Origin: Saccharopolyspora galaxeae
Lineage (GTDB): Bacteria > Actinomycetota > Actinomycetes > Mycobacteriales > Pseudonocardiaceae
Assembly: GCF_016526145.1 (NCBI RefSeq)
Contig: NZ_JADDUE010000002.1
Span: 62,001 to 126,000, forward strand
Reading direction: 5' to 3'
Length of the DNA stretch: 64,000 bases
Part shown: positions 53,021 through 61,098 of the stretch, in pieces
Layout: each line of letters starts with the position of its first letter
Position numbering within the stretch: the stretch's first letter is position 1
The notes under the pieces: generated by a model
What the model was told of the DNA's origin: nothing
What the model saw: only the letters and a program-made list of their open reading frames with translations
Databases searched by the model: none
Made by a program: the position numbers and the translations under genes

Positions 53021-53026
53021 ACCCTA
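53021..53026 (-). promoter_or_regulatory. -10 box for leaderless phoU
   Basis: TAGGGT on the minus strand, 7 nt before ATG 53013. Confidence 0.5.
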
Positions 53027-53053
53027 CTTCCGGCAAGAATCGGACAAGACGCA

Positions 53054-53075
53054 CGACGGTGAACCGGTGGTGAAC
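53054..53075 (-). promoter_or_regulatory. PhoP box upstream of phoU
   Basis: On the minus strand two adjacent 11-bp direct repeats, GTTCACCACCG and GTTCACCGTCG, both matching the PhoP unit GTTCACCnnnn. Ends 27 bp from the -10 box. Confidence 0.8.
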
Positions 53076-53284
53076 GAACATGATGCCGCCGTTCGTCCGG
53101 GCGCGCACCGCTCACCAGCGGTGTTCGGGTCGATGCGCTCGGTTCCGCCGCGGCGGCGGTGCCGCGGCCCGCGCTCCGCAGCCCGCCGTTCGTCCGTGGC
53201 CGATCCCGCCGCTACCAGCGTCGCACCCCGCTCCACCGCGGCCAACCACCGCCCGGCCCAGGTCCGGCTGGGAAGATCGACCGC

Positions 53285-54946
53285 CTACGCGATCAGCCCG
53301 ATGCCGGTCACCACGCAGATGATCAGGACCGCGGCCACCGCGGCGACCTGCCAGGTGCGTTTGCTGCGGCGCTTGCGCTGCTCCTTCTTCCAGTCCATCC
53401 GGGAGGCGCCCGCGTCGCGGCCTTCGACGAAGTCGAACGGCATGTCGCGGCCGAGCTCGGGCTCCTTGCGCATCCCGAACAGCCAGGAGAGCTTCTTGCG
53501 GCGCTCGGCTTCCTCTTCGGCGATCTGGTCGTGCACGGCGGAGAACCTGGCCAGCGTCGCGTCGATCTGGCGGACCTCGTCATCGTCGTCCTCGACGAAC
53601 TCGTCGTCGTCCTCGTCGAGGACCGGGGCGGCGACCATCGTCTCGTCGTTGTCCGGCTGCGGGACCGGGGCGACGGTGGTCTGCTCCGCCGGTCCGTCGG
53701 CGGGTTCTTCGGCGGGCACCGCCGGGTGCTGAGCGGTCGCCTCGGGATCTCCGGACGGAGCGGACGGGGCGGGCCGCCCGGGTCGGCCGGCGGGACGGCC
53801 GGGCGCGGCCGGTCGGCCCGAGCCGCTCTGGTCCGGCTTGCGCTGCGGCTTGGCGGGCTCGCCGGAGAGCGCCTGGGTGATCTTGGTCGATTGGTCGTTC
53901 GGCGCAGCGGGCGCGCTGGGCGCTGCGGACGGCGGTGGCGGCGTGGCCTGCGGCCGCTGCTCCTGCGGAGGCCGCTGCGCTGGTCCGGGAGCGGGGCGAC
54001 CCGGCTGCGGCGGCGCGGGCGGCGGTGTGGCCGTCCGCGCTTCCGTTGCGTTCGGCTCGGCGGCTGCGGGAGTGCCGTTGCGCGGTTCCTGCGGGGGCTG
54101 CGGACGCGGTTGCTGCGCCGGACCGGGCTGCGGCGCAGCGGGCGGCATCTGGGCCGGCCGCGCCGGGGCTTGCGGCGCCGGTGGTGCCTGCGACGCGGGC
54201 TGGTTGCCGCGGGGCTCCGGATACCTGCCGGTTCCGGGCCGCGACGGTGCGGGCGGGCGCGCGTGCCCTGCAGGCGGACGCGACGGGGATTCCGGCGGCG
54301 GTGTCCAGTCCGCGCGCCGCTCCGACGGCGGACCGTTGCGGGACTGGCGGCTCCGCGCCGGTGCTTGCGGCGGCCCGGGGTGGCTGCCGTTCTGCTGCGG
54401 ACCGGGCTGCTGCCCGTTCTGCCCGTGGTGCGGAGCGCCGAGCTGCTGCTGCCCGTTCTGCTGGTACCCGTCCGGCTGGGGGTCGTGCTGCGGAGATCCG
54501 TGTTGCGGAGCTCCTGGCTGCATCCCGTGCTGCGGCCCGGCCGACCGACGCGGCGGCGCCTCCGGCGGCTGTGCGCCGTTCTGCGGCGGGCCGGCGGGCG
54601 CCTGCGAACCGTTCCGCGCGAACTCGCCGGACGGAGTCTCGGGCGGCCGCGAGCCGTTCCGGGATCCCGAAGGTTGCGAGGGTTGCGCCGGAGGCGCGGA
54701 GCGTGACCGCCTACCGCCTCCGCCGTCCGACTGCTCCGGTTCGGCGGCCCTGCGGTGCGAGCCGGTGCCCGCACTGGGCGCCTTGCCGTGCTTGTTGAGC
54801 AGGTCGAGGACTCGCGTCCCGCCGGTTCCGTCGTCGCCTAACGCGCGGCGCCTGCGGCCGGCCTGCGGGCTGTCGCCCTCGTCTGCCGCCCCTGCTGGGT
54901 CGGGACTCTGGTGCCCATGCTGGCCGTGCCGGGGGTCCTGCGGCAC
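53285..54946 (-). CDS. Long Pro/Gln-rich disordered protein with C-terminal membrane anchor
   Basis: A 553-residue protein. Residues 1-400 are low-complexity Pro, Gln, Ala and Gly with many PQ/PP motifs; 400-460 is acidic (DEDDDEFVEDDDDEVRQIDATLARF); 470-530 is basic (KKEQRKRRSKRTWQ); the last ~23 residues form one membrane helix (VAAVAAVLIICVVTGIGLIA), so it is tail-anchored with the disordered body inside. No recognised fold; could be a divisome or envelope scaffold. GTG 54946 follows GGGGAGGG. Mycobacterial order has an envelope gene at this spot. Confidence 0.7.
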   Translation of the reverse strand: MPQDPRHGQHGHQSPDPAGAADEGDSPQAGRRRRALGDDGTGGTRVLDLLNKHGKAPSAGTGSHRRAAEPEQSDGGGGRRSRSAPPAQPSQPSGSRNGSRPPETPSGEFARNGSQAPAGPPQNGAQPPEAPPRRSAGPQHGMQPGAPQHGSPQHDPQPDGYQQNGQQQLGAPHHGQNGQQPGPQQNGSHPGPPQAPARSRQSRNGPPSERRADWTPPPESPSRPPAGHARPPAPSRPGTGRYPEPRGNQPASQAPPAPQAPARPAQMPPAAPQPGPAQQPRPQPPQEPRNGTPAAAEPNATEARTATPPPAPPQPGRPAPGPAQRPPQEQRPQATPPPPSAAPSAPAAPNDQSTKITQALSGEPAKPQRKPDQSGSGRPAAPGRPAGRPGRPAPSAPSGDPEATAQHPAVPAEEPADGPAEQTTVAPVPQPDNDETMVAAPVLDEDDDEFVEDDDDEVRQIDATLARFSAVHDQIAEEEAERRKKLSWLFGMRKEPELGRDMPFDFVEGRDAGASRMDWKKEQRKRRSKRTWQVAAVAAVLIICVVTGIGLIA

Positions 54947-55193
54947 CTGTGTTCCCTCCCCACCGTCGAGCTCGTCGGTGTCGTCGTTGGTGTTGGGCGT
55001 CAGCGGCCGACCCCCCGAAGCCGTATCGCCGAACGCTGCCGAGATAGTACGGCCGATCGCCCGAACTGACGATAGTGGGCGACAATTTCTTCACAATAAG
55101 TGCACGAAGCAACAGCTGCCCTAGGCCGAGCTCGCTAACTGTGATAGGTAGCGTGACCGGCGGAAATACGGTCCGTGCCGGATTCCTGGCCGT

Positions 55194-56081
55194 TCAGTGC
55201 CCGAGGGCGTGCGCGCCTGCGCCGGAGTGCTGGTCACTGCTGCGCCCGGCGATGTGCACCTCGTTCCCGGTGCGGTAGGCGACCGCGTTGCGGCCGGACT
55301 GCTTCGCCGCGTACAGCAGCGCGTCGGCGCCGATGAGCTGCTGTTCCGCGGTGTCCTCGGCGCATTCGTGGCCGGTGTCGGGAACGTGGGCCATGCCGAT
55401 GCTGACGGTGACGCGCAGCCCGGGCGCCATCTGTGACCAAGGAAACCGCTCGATCCGGATGCGTGCCGCCTCACACACCGCGAGCGCGCGTGCGGCGTCG
55501 ATGGTCGGCAGCACCAGCACGAACTCCTCGCCGCCGTAGCGGGCGCAGAACGCGCCCGAGGGCAGCGCCTCTTGCAGCAGCTCGACGACGCGCTGCAGCA
55601 CGCGATCTCCGAGCAGGTGCCCGTAGGTGTCGTTGACCTGCTTGAACCAGTCCAGGTCGACCAGGCCGACGGCGAGCCCGCCGGTGCCGGTCACCGCGAG
55701 CAGGTCGGCCAGCCGCTCGTCCAGGTAGCGGCGGTTGTAGCTGGCGGTGAGGCTGTCCCGCAGGCTCTGCTCGCGGGCTTCGGCGTGCTCCTTGCGCAGC
55801 CGGTTGACCTCGTGCCGCAGCTGTTCCGGAACGCGCGGGGTGTCCTGGGTGGACAGCAGGTCGAGCGCGGAACGCAGGTGGTGGTAGGCCTGCCGCCACT
55901 GACCGCGCGAGGCCAGCAGCGCAGCGATGGACTCGTGCAGCTCCACCATGCCGCCCTCGCTGGCCAGGTCCTGGCGGGTGCGCCGCGGCCCGAACTCCGG
56001 CGGTGCGGCCGGGCACCACGCCCGCGCGACGTCTTCGCGCAGCGGATCGGGTCCGGCGAAACCGTCGCGCGGTCCGGTCAT
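55194..56081 (-). CDS. Diguanylate cyclase (GGEEF)
   Basis: A 295-residue cytoplasmic enzyme. Residues 40-105 look like a tetratricopeptide-type helical region (LHESIAALLASRGQWRQAYHHLRSAL), joined by a short coiled coil to a GGDEF domain (120-290) with the active motif ARYGGEEFVLVLP, and substrate-binding DLDWFKQVNDTYGH. No RxxD inhibitory site. Makes c-di-GMP from GTP. ATG 56081 follows GGGAGG by 8 nt. Second c-di-GMP gene of the window. Confidence 0.9.
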   Translation of the reverse strand: MTGPRDGFAGPDPLREDVARAWCPAAPPEFGPRRTRQDLASEGGMVELHESIAALLASRGQWRQAYHHLRSALDLLSTQDTPRVPEQLRHEVNRLRKEHAEAREQSLRDSLTASYNRRYLDERLADLLAVTGTGGLAVGLVDLDWFKQVNDTYGHLLGDRVLQRVVELLQEALPSGAFCARYGGEEFVLVLPTIDAARALAVCEAARIRIERFPWSQMAPGLRVTVSIGMAHVPDTGHECAEDTAEQQLIGADALLYAAKQSGRNAVAYRTGNEVHIAGRSSDQHSGAGAHALGH

Positions 56082-56346
56082 CGCTGTCACCTCCCGTCCG
56101 TGGTGTCGTCGGCTGCGGCGGGTGCCTTGAGGCGCCGGGACGCGGGCATCTTGTAATTCGCTCATCCGGCTTACCAGCCTTTGCTCCGAATTGGTGAGCG
56201 CTTCTCACGTCGTCGGGCTGTCTTGGTGTGTACCGGGCCGTGCGGGCCGGTGGAAGCGAAACGGCGCGGCCCCACCCGCACGGAGGAGCCGAGCAGTTTG
56301 TGTTTTCTGTCACGCCGATGCAAATCGGAGGTTTCCAGTCCGCGCA

Positions 56347-56775
56347 TCACGACCCTGATCCGCTCGGGCACGGCGCGAAACCGTGCGTCGTTCCGTCCAG
56401 CAGCACGACGTGCTGCGAGCCGACTTGCCTGCCCGTGATCGTCCCGTCCCGGCGCACCGTCACCTCCACACCGACCACGAACACCTTTCCGCGCGGCGGC
56501 CCGGCGCCGTCCGGCGAGTAGCCGGGGTCCGGGCGCAGCGTGGACAGCGCCGGCTCGAGCTGCACGGTGAGCCCGTCGAGCTCGCAGACCTGGTCGCCGA
56601 ACTCGGGGTGCTGGGTCCGATCGAAGAACTCCTGCTGCGCCGCGGGTCCCTGCCGCGCGGCGGCGTTGTTCGCCGCGAAGTAATCCTGCACCTGCCGCTG
56701 CGGCGACGGCTCCTGCGGCGCCGCTGAGCATCCGGCCAGCGCGAGCGCCGCCGAGCACAGGGCGATCGTGCGCAT
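56347..56775 (-). CDS. Small secreted lipoprotein
   Basis: A 142-residue protein with a lipobox (LALAGC, Cys16) after a short signal MRTIALCSAALA. The mature part has two Cys far apart (VCELDG, FAPCPSG) and a beta-rich VFVVGVEVTVRRDGTITGRQVGSQHVVLL. Not recognised. It lies 7 nt after the dus stop and probably belongs to the same operon. Confidence 0.7.
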   Translation of the reverse strand: MRTIALCSAALALAGCSAAPQEPSPQRQVQDYFAANNAAARQGPAAQQEFFDRTQHPEFGDQVCELDGLTVQLEPALSTLRPDPGYSPDGAGPPRGKVFVVGVEVTVRRDGTITGRQVGSQHVVLLDGTTHGFAPCPSGSGS

Positions 56776-56782
56776 TCCCGGC

Positions 56783-57946
56783 TCAGCCGCCGCTGTGGTC
56801 GATCTCAGCGCCCGCGGGGACGCAGCGGTCGTCCGGATCGTCGAGCCAGCCTTCCGGCAGCACCACCTTGCCCGCGGAGCCCTGCCGCCCGCGTGGGCCT
56901 TCCGCGTCAGCGGGAAACGGGACGTCCGGATCGAGATCGGCGAGCAGGTCGTCGAGTTCGGCCAGCGATCCGACGACGCCGGACCGATGCCGCAGGTCCG
57001 ACCCGACGGGGAAGCCGCGCAGGTACTGCGCCATGTGTTTGCGCAGGTCCCGCATGCCCTTCTGCTCACCCATGTGCTCGCAGAGCAATTCGGCGTGCCT
57101 GCGCAGCACGCGGCGCACTTCGCCGAGGTTCGGCGGTTCCGGGGTGGGAAGACCGGCGAACGCGGCCTGCAGATCCCGGAACAACCACGGCCGACCGAGG
57201 CAGCCGCGGCCGACGACGACCCCGTCGCATCCGGTTTCGGACATCATCCGCAGTGCGTCGGCGGCGCTGAAGATGTCGCCGTTGCCGAGCACGGGGATGC
57301 TGCGGACGGTGTCCTTCAGATCGGCGATCGCCGACCAGTCGGCCTCCCCGGAGTAGCGCTGGGCGGCGGTTCGCCCGTGCAGGGCGACGGCCGCGGCTCC
57401 GTTCTCCTCGGCGAGGCGGCCTGCGTCGCGGTAGGTGATGTGCTCGTCGTCGATGCCGATCCGGAACTTCACCGTCACCGGGATCCCCGCCGGCTCGGCT
57501 GCGCGCACCGCGGCGGCCACGATGTCGGCGAACAGCCGCCTCTTGTACGGCAGCGCGGAGCCGCCGCCCTTGCGCGTCACCTTCGGGACGGGGCAGCCGA
57601 AGTTCATGTCCACGTGATCGGCGAGGTCCTCGTCCACGATCATCCGGACGGCTTCGCCCATGGTCTGCGGATCGACGCCGTAGAGCTGCATGGAACGCGG
57701 CCGCTCGGCCGCGTCGAACGTGATCATCTCCAGCGTCTTGGGGTGCCGTTCGACCAGCGCCCGGCTGGTGATCATCTCGCAGACGTACAGCCCCGCGCCG
57801 TACTCCCGGCACAACCTGCGGAACGCGACGTTGGTGATCCCCGCCATCGGCGCCAGCACCACCGGCGGATCGACCGGGTACGGGCCGATCCGCAACGGTG
57901 CGGCACCGGACGCGCTGGGCGCGGCGGGCAGGTCAAGAGCGGTCAT
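56783..57946 (-). CDS. dus: tRNA-dihydrouridine synthase
   Basis: A 387-residue FMN enzyme that reduces uridine to dihydrouridine in tRNA. Seen: VVLAPMAGITNVAFRRL, the FMN/tRNA block DMNFGCPVPKVTRKGGGSALP with catalytic Cys, VKFRIGIDDEHITY, and GNGDIFSAADALRMM. Matches Rv0823c by position. ATG 57946 is chosen; ATG 57955 (GTCGGGGACAATG) is possible. It is divergent from tRNA-Lys. A lipoprotein gene follows. Confidence 0.93.
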   Translation of the reverse strand: MTALDLPAAPSASGAAPLRIGPYPVDPPVVLAPMAGITNVAFRRLCREYGAGLYVCEMITSRALVERHPKTLEMITFDAAERPRSMQLYGVDPQTMGEAVRMIVDEDLADHVDMNFGCPVPKVTRKGGGSALPYKRRLFADIVAAAVRAAEPAGIPVTVKFRIGIDDEHITYRDAGRLAEENGAAAVALHGRTAAQRYSGEADWSAIADLKDTVRSIPVLGNGDIFSAADALRMMSETGCDGVVVGRGCLGRPWLFRDLQAAFAGLPTPEPPNLGEVRRVLRRHAELLCEHMGEQKGMRDLRKHMAQYLRGFPVGSDLRHRSGVVGSLAELDDLLADLDPDVPFPADAEGPRGRQGSAGKVVLPEGWLDDPDDRCVPAGAEIDHSGG

Positions 57947-58060
57947 CCCGCCCATTGTCCCCGACCCGACCCGATCACCGGCAGCAGCCGTACGTTCCCG
58001 GGCGACGACCTCCCGCCCGCGCCCCACAAGATCGCCGCGTGCTTGTAGGCTGACCCGGAC

Positions 58061-58133
58061 GGGGCGTTAGCTCAACTGGCAGAGCAACGGACTTTTAATC
58101 CGTGGGTTCTGGGTTCGATCCCCAGGCGCCCCA
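58061..58133 (+). tRNA. tRNA-Lys (anticodon TTT)
   Basis: 73 nt, full cloverleaf: acceptor GGGGCGT/GCGCCCC, D arm GCTC-AACTGGCA-GAGC, anticodon arm ACGGA-CTTTTAA-TCCGT with anticodon TTT, 5-nt variable loop, T arm CTGGG-TTCGATC-CCCAG. No genomic CCA. A TAGGCT box at 58046-58051 fits a -10. Confidence 0.97.
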
Positions 58134-58468
58134 CGAGGCGGTGCATGCTGCTGGCCGCAGCTGCGGTTTCGCCGTTGCCCGTTGTGTTGGTCGCGGGGCC
58201 TAGCCCCCGCGGCCCCCAAGGTGCGGTGGCCGATTTCCGTCGGCTCCGCACCGCTTTTTTGTTCCCGGACTGCTCTTTGGGTCAGCCTTCCGGTGCTAAC
58301 AGCGTTGGCCGAGGTATTCGTGTTCTGAAGCGTCAGGTCCACAACAAACCCAGTTCACAGGGGTCGGGTTGGCGGTTTCCGAAGCCGGTTGCCTTTTTCG
58401 GAACTGCTCCGCAGAGTCCACGAAAGTCAGCGCGGCAGGGTTCGCCCGGGAAACCACGAAACGGGTCA
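58134..58468. other. Intergenic region after tRNA-Lys
   Basis: 335 bp of AT-richer sequence with a rho-independent terminator (58220-58260). I looked for a duplicated tRNA 3' end as an attachment site and found none within the window. No ORF convincing. Confidence 0.6.
58220..58260 (+). terminator. Rho-independent terminator for tRNA-Lys
   Basis: GGTGCGG and inner GGCCGA pair with TCGGCT and CCGCACC (one bulged T), followed by CGCTTTTTT. Confidence 0.9.
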
Positions 58469-58816
58469 CTAGCCGGTGATGCAGAACTCATTGCCGTCCG
58501 GATCGGTCAACACGGTCCACACCAGATTTAGACCCGGTGGGCGCTGTTCACCTTGGAGCGCGGCTCCCAAGTCGACCAAGCGCTGTACCGCGACGTCGCG
58601 GGATTCTCCGTGGATGTCGAAATGGACACGATTCTTGCCGATGTGTGACTCGGGAACGCGCTGCAGGCCAAGGGTGACCGGCGATCCTCGGCGTCCGAGC
58701 AAGACGAACGAGCCGTGGTCCTCCAGCACGTCCATCTCCAGAGCTCGCGTCCAGAATTCGGCCAATCGTTGTGGGTTTTCACAGTTGATAACCACGTTGT
58801 GGATGTCGAGCGTCAT
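58469..58816 (-). CDS. VOC (glyoxalase/bleomycin-resistance fold) protein
   Basis: A 115-residue one-domain VOC protein: LDIHNVVINCENPQRLAEFWTRALEM at the start, VHFDIHGESRDVAVQRLVDLGA and TVLTDPDGNEFCITG, the last with the usual metal-Glu. Substrate unknown; members bind drugs or act as dioxygenases or lyases. Starts ATG 58816. Confidence 0.82.
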   Translation of the reverse strand: MTLDIHNVVINCENPQRLAEFWTRALEMDVLEDHGSFVLLGRRGSPVTLGLQRVPESHIGKNRVHFDIHGESRDVAVQRLVDLGAALQGEQRPPGLNLVWTVLTDPDGNEFCITG

Positions 58817-58901
58817 CGAGCCAGCGTGGCAGCACTACGCCAGCTCGGCGACACTGTTACCCCGTCATCTGGAGCTGCAGCGGTTTTCGCCGCGGTCCGG
58901 G

Positions 58902-59738
58902 TCAGGTCGCGCTGCGGGCGACTCGGTCGAGCTGTGCGAGCGCGGCCGCCCACCCCGGACCGGCAGGGTCGATGAGCGCGAAGTGGTCGGCGCCCGGGAC
59001 CCGGACGAGTTCGACATCGTCTCCGGCGGTCCGGGCCGCGGTGGCGTAAGCATCGCTGATCTCGGGGGCGACGTTGACGTCCGCATCGCCGTGCACGACG
59101 CCTTGGGGCACGCCGAGCGGGAGTCGCTGCGCCGGGGAGGTGACTGCGTACCGGTCGGGGTGCTGTTGCGGGGTGCCACCGAGCAATTCGGCACTGGCAT
59201 GGCTGCCTTGCTCGAGCTGTTCCGCCAACCGCAGGTCGGCGAGCCCAGCCAGGTCGACCACTCCGACCGGCCGCACGATCGGCTCCGCGCCGGGCGCCCC
59301 GGGTGGGAGTCCCGCACGGGCGGCCGTCCAAAGCGCCAGCTGGCCACCGGCGGAGTGGCCCACCGACACGAGACGCCCGAGGTCGAGGGGATAGCGCTCG
59401 GCGAGCAGGCTGAGGTGGTCGACGCCGGTGGCCACGTCCCGGAAGGTGGCGGGCCAGCCCCCACCGGCGCCCACTCGGCGGTACTCGAGGTTCCATGCCG
59501 CCCATCCGCGCCTGGCCAGATCGGCACACAGCTCGTCCATCAGGGCACGGGTGAAGTACGCCCGCCAATAGCCGCCGTGCAGCACGACCGCGACCGGATG
59601 GGGGCCGGAGCCCTCGGGCAGCCACAGATCGCCGACGTGGTCGTCCTCGGGCCCGTAGTGGTAGAGCACTGGGCCGGGCTCACCCTGTCCGCCTGTCACG
59701 CCGGATCCCTCCGTTTGCTTGCCGTGCCGGCCCTTCAT
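58902..59738 (-). CDS. Alpha/beta hydrolase (kynurenine formamidase/esterase-like)
   Basis: A 278-residue hydrolase. Seen: oxyanion HGGYWRAYF, nucleophile elbow VGHSAGGQLALW, acid Asp in VVHGDADVNV and His in GADHFALID. ATG 59738 has AGGAG 4 nt upstream; an internal GTG at 59699 with GGAGGG is an alternative. Substrate unknown. Lies next to a truncated acetyltransferase gene. Confidence 0.82.
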   Translation of the reverse strand: MKGRHGKQTEGSGVTGGQGEPGPVLYHYGPEDDHVGDLWLPEGSGPHPVAVVLHGGYWRAYFTRALMDELCADLARRGWAAWNLEYRRVGAGGGWPATFRDVATGVDHLSLLAERYPLDLGRLVSVGHSAGGQLALWTAARAGLPPGAPGAEPIVRPVGVVDLAGLADLRLAEQLEQGSHASAELLGGTPQQHPDRYAVTSPAQRLPLGVPQGVVHGDADVNVAPEISDAYATAARTAGDDVELVRVPGADHFALIDPAGPGWAAALAQLDRVARSAT

Positions 59739-59814
59739 GCGGCTCCTGCGTGCAAGAGCCAGCCGGTGTCGATGGCGACTCCGACATGTCCGCGAGTGTG
59801 CCCTGCCGGTGCGG

Positions 59815-60078
59815 TCAACAGGATCGGCGGAGGTCGTCGACAGGGGCGCCGATGCTGATCCGGAAACCGTAGCTGCACTGGAAGCGCGGGAGCACTGCCG
59901 CGCCGGAGCCCAGCTCGCCGAGCAGGTCGGTCAGGATCCGGTCCCGCTCGGAATCGTCATCCGCGCCCGTCGCGTTGAACCGGTCGAGCAGTCGCCAGCA
60001 GCGTCGCCGGTCCGCGGCCAGGTCGGGTTCGTCGAGGTACCACTCACCGCGCAGCATCCGGTCCTTTTGTTCGCCCAT
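59815..60078 (-). pseudogene. Truncated maltose O-acetyltransferase (N-terminal relic)
   Basis: An 87-residue frame: GEQKDRMLRGEWYLDEPD, RRRCWRLLDRFNATGADD, and LGSGAAVLPRFQCSYGFRIS match the N-terminal mac domain of maltose/galactoside O-acetyltransferases. After SYGFRISIGA the family continues with a left-handed beta-helix of about 110 residues, but here the frame ends PVDDLRRSC and the helix is missing, so the gene is a decayed relic. Confidence 0.7.
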
Positions 60079-60101
60079 GCAATCGATCATGGCAGCGCCG
60101 G

Positions 60102-61040
60102 TCAGGTCGCCGGGGTGAGGTGTCTGCGCAGGAAGGCTGCTTGGTGGGCGACGGCCGGTTCGTGCCAGGACCGGCCGGACCACACGTCGAAGTGGTCGCA
60201 CGGGTAGTGCCGGACCTCGGCGCCGCCGTTGAACGCGGCTTTTGCGGCGGCGTGCGGCGGGGCGCTGCGGTCGAGGTCGGCGATCTGCACCAGCCACGGG
60301 CAGCGCAGCTGCGCCGCGTGGCGGTTCGGGCGGTGCGCGGCGAGTTCCGGGCCGATGCCGGTGTCGGTCTCGTTGCGCCAGGTGGGGCCTGCGATCGACA
60401 GGTAGTCCTCGTAGCAACCGGGCAGCGAAAGCGCTGCCCGCTCACCGGGCTTGCCGACGACCGGCATAGTCGTCGGCGTCCCGCCGGTGAAAGCGGTGAG
60501 CCTGCTGCCGATCCCGGCCGCGAACGAGCGCAGCAGCGCGGTCGGCCGATGCGTGGCCAGCGCTTGCCTCCCGCCCGCGAGCCCGTCGACGAGCGGGGTC
60601 AGCGACACGACCGCCGCGACGTCGTCGCGCCCGGCCGCCGCGGTGATGACGTGTCCACCGGCCAGCGAGACGCCCCACAGCACCAGGCGCTGCGCGTGCA
60701 CATCGGGCAGCTTCGCGGCCGCGCGCATCGCGGCCCGGTAGTCCGCGATCTGCCGCTGCACCGACACCGTTTGCCGAGGCGTCCCTGCGCTCGCGCCGAA
60801 GCCGCGGTAGTCGAACGCGAGGACGTCGAGCCCGGCCGCCGCCAATCCCTCGGCGAAGGGGCGTAGCCCGGAATCCTTGGTGCCGGCCAAACCGTGCGCC
60901 ATGACCACGCACGGTCGGCCGTCGGCCGTGCTGCAGGAGTCGTCGGTGGCCGGGAAGTGCCAGGCGTGGCACTCGTCGCCGCCGGAGTCGAAGGTCAGCG
61001 GCCGGTACGGGGACGCCGCTTCTTCCAGGCGTTCGGTCAT
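60102..61040 (-). CDS. Alpha/beta hydrolase
   Basis: A 312-residue hydrolase. Seen: VVMAHGLAGTKDSGL (oxyanion), DYRGFGASAG, nucleophile elbow LWGVSLAGGHV, and late His near YPCDHFDVW. ATG 61040 follows AAAGGGA by 7 nt; the frame begins 59 bp after the flavin monooxygenase gene. With that gene and the divergent SDR gene it could form an oxidation and ester-cleavage route, which is inference. Confidence 0.82.
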   Translation of the reverse strand: MTERLEEAASPYRPLTFDSGGDECHAWHFPATDDSCSTADGRPCVVMAHGLAGTKDSGLRPFAEGLAAAGLDVLAFDYRGFGASAGTPRQTVSVQRQIADYRAAMRAAAKLPDVHAQRLVLWGVSLAGGHVITAAAGRDDVAAVVSLTPLVDGLAGGRQALATHRPTALLRSFAAGIGSRLTAFTGGTPTTMPVVGKPGERAALSLPGCYEDYLSIAGPTWRNETDTGIGPELAAHRPNRHAAQLRCPWLVQIADLDRSAPPHAAAKAAFNGGAEVRHYPCDHFDVWSGRSWHEPAVAHQAAFLRRHLTPAT

Positions 61041-61098
61041 GCTCCGTCCCTTTCTCGGTCCGCGGCCGGTGTGCGTTCGATCAGCGTGGGATGCGGGT

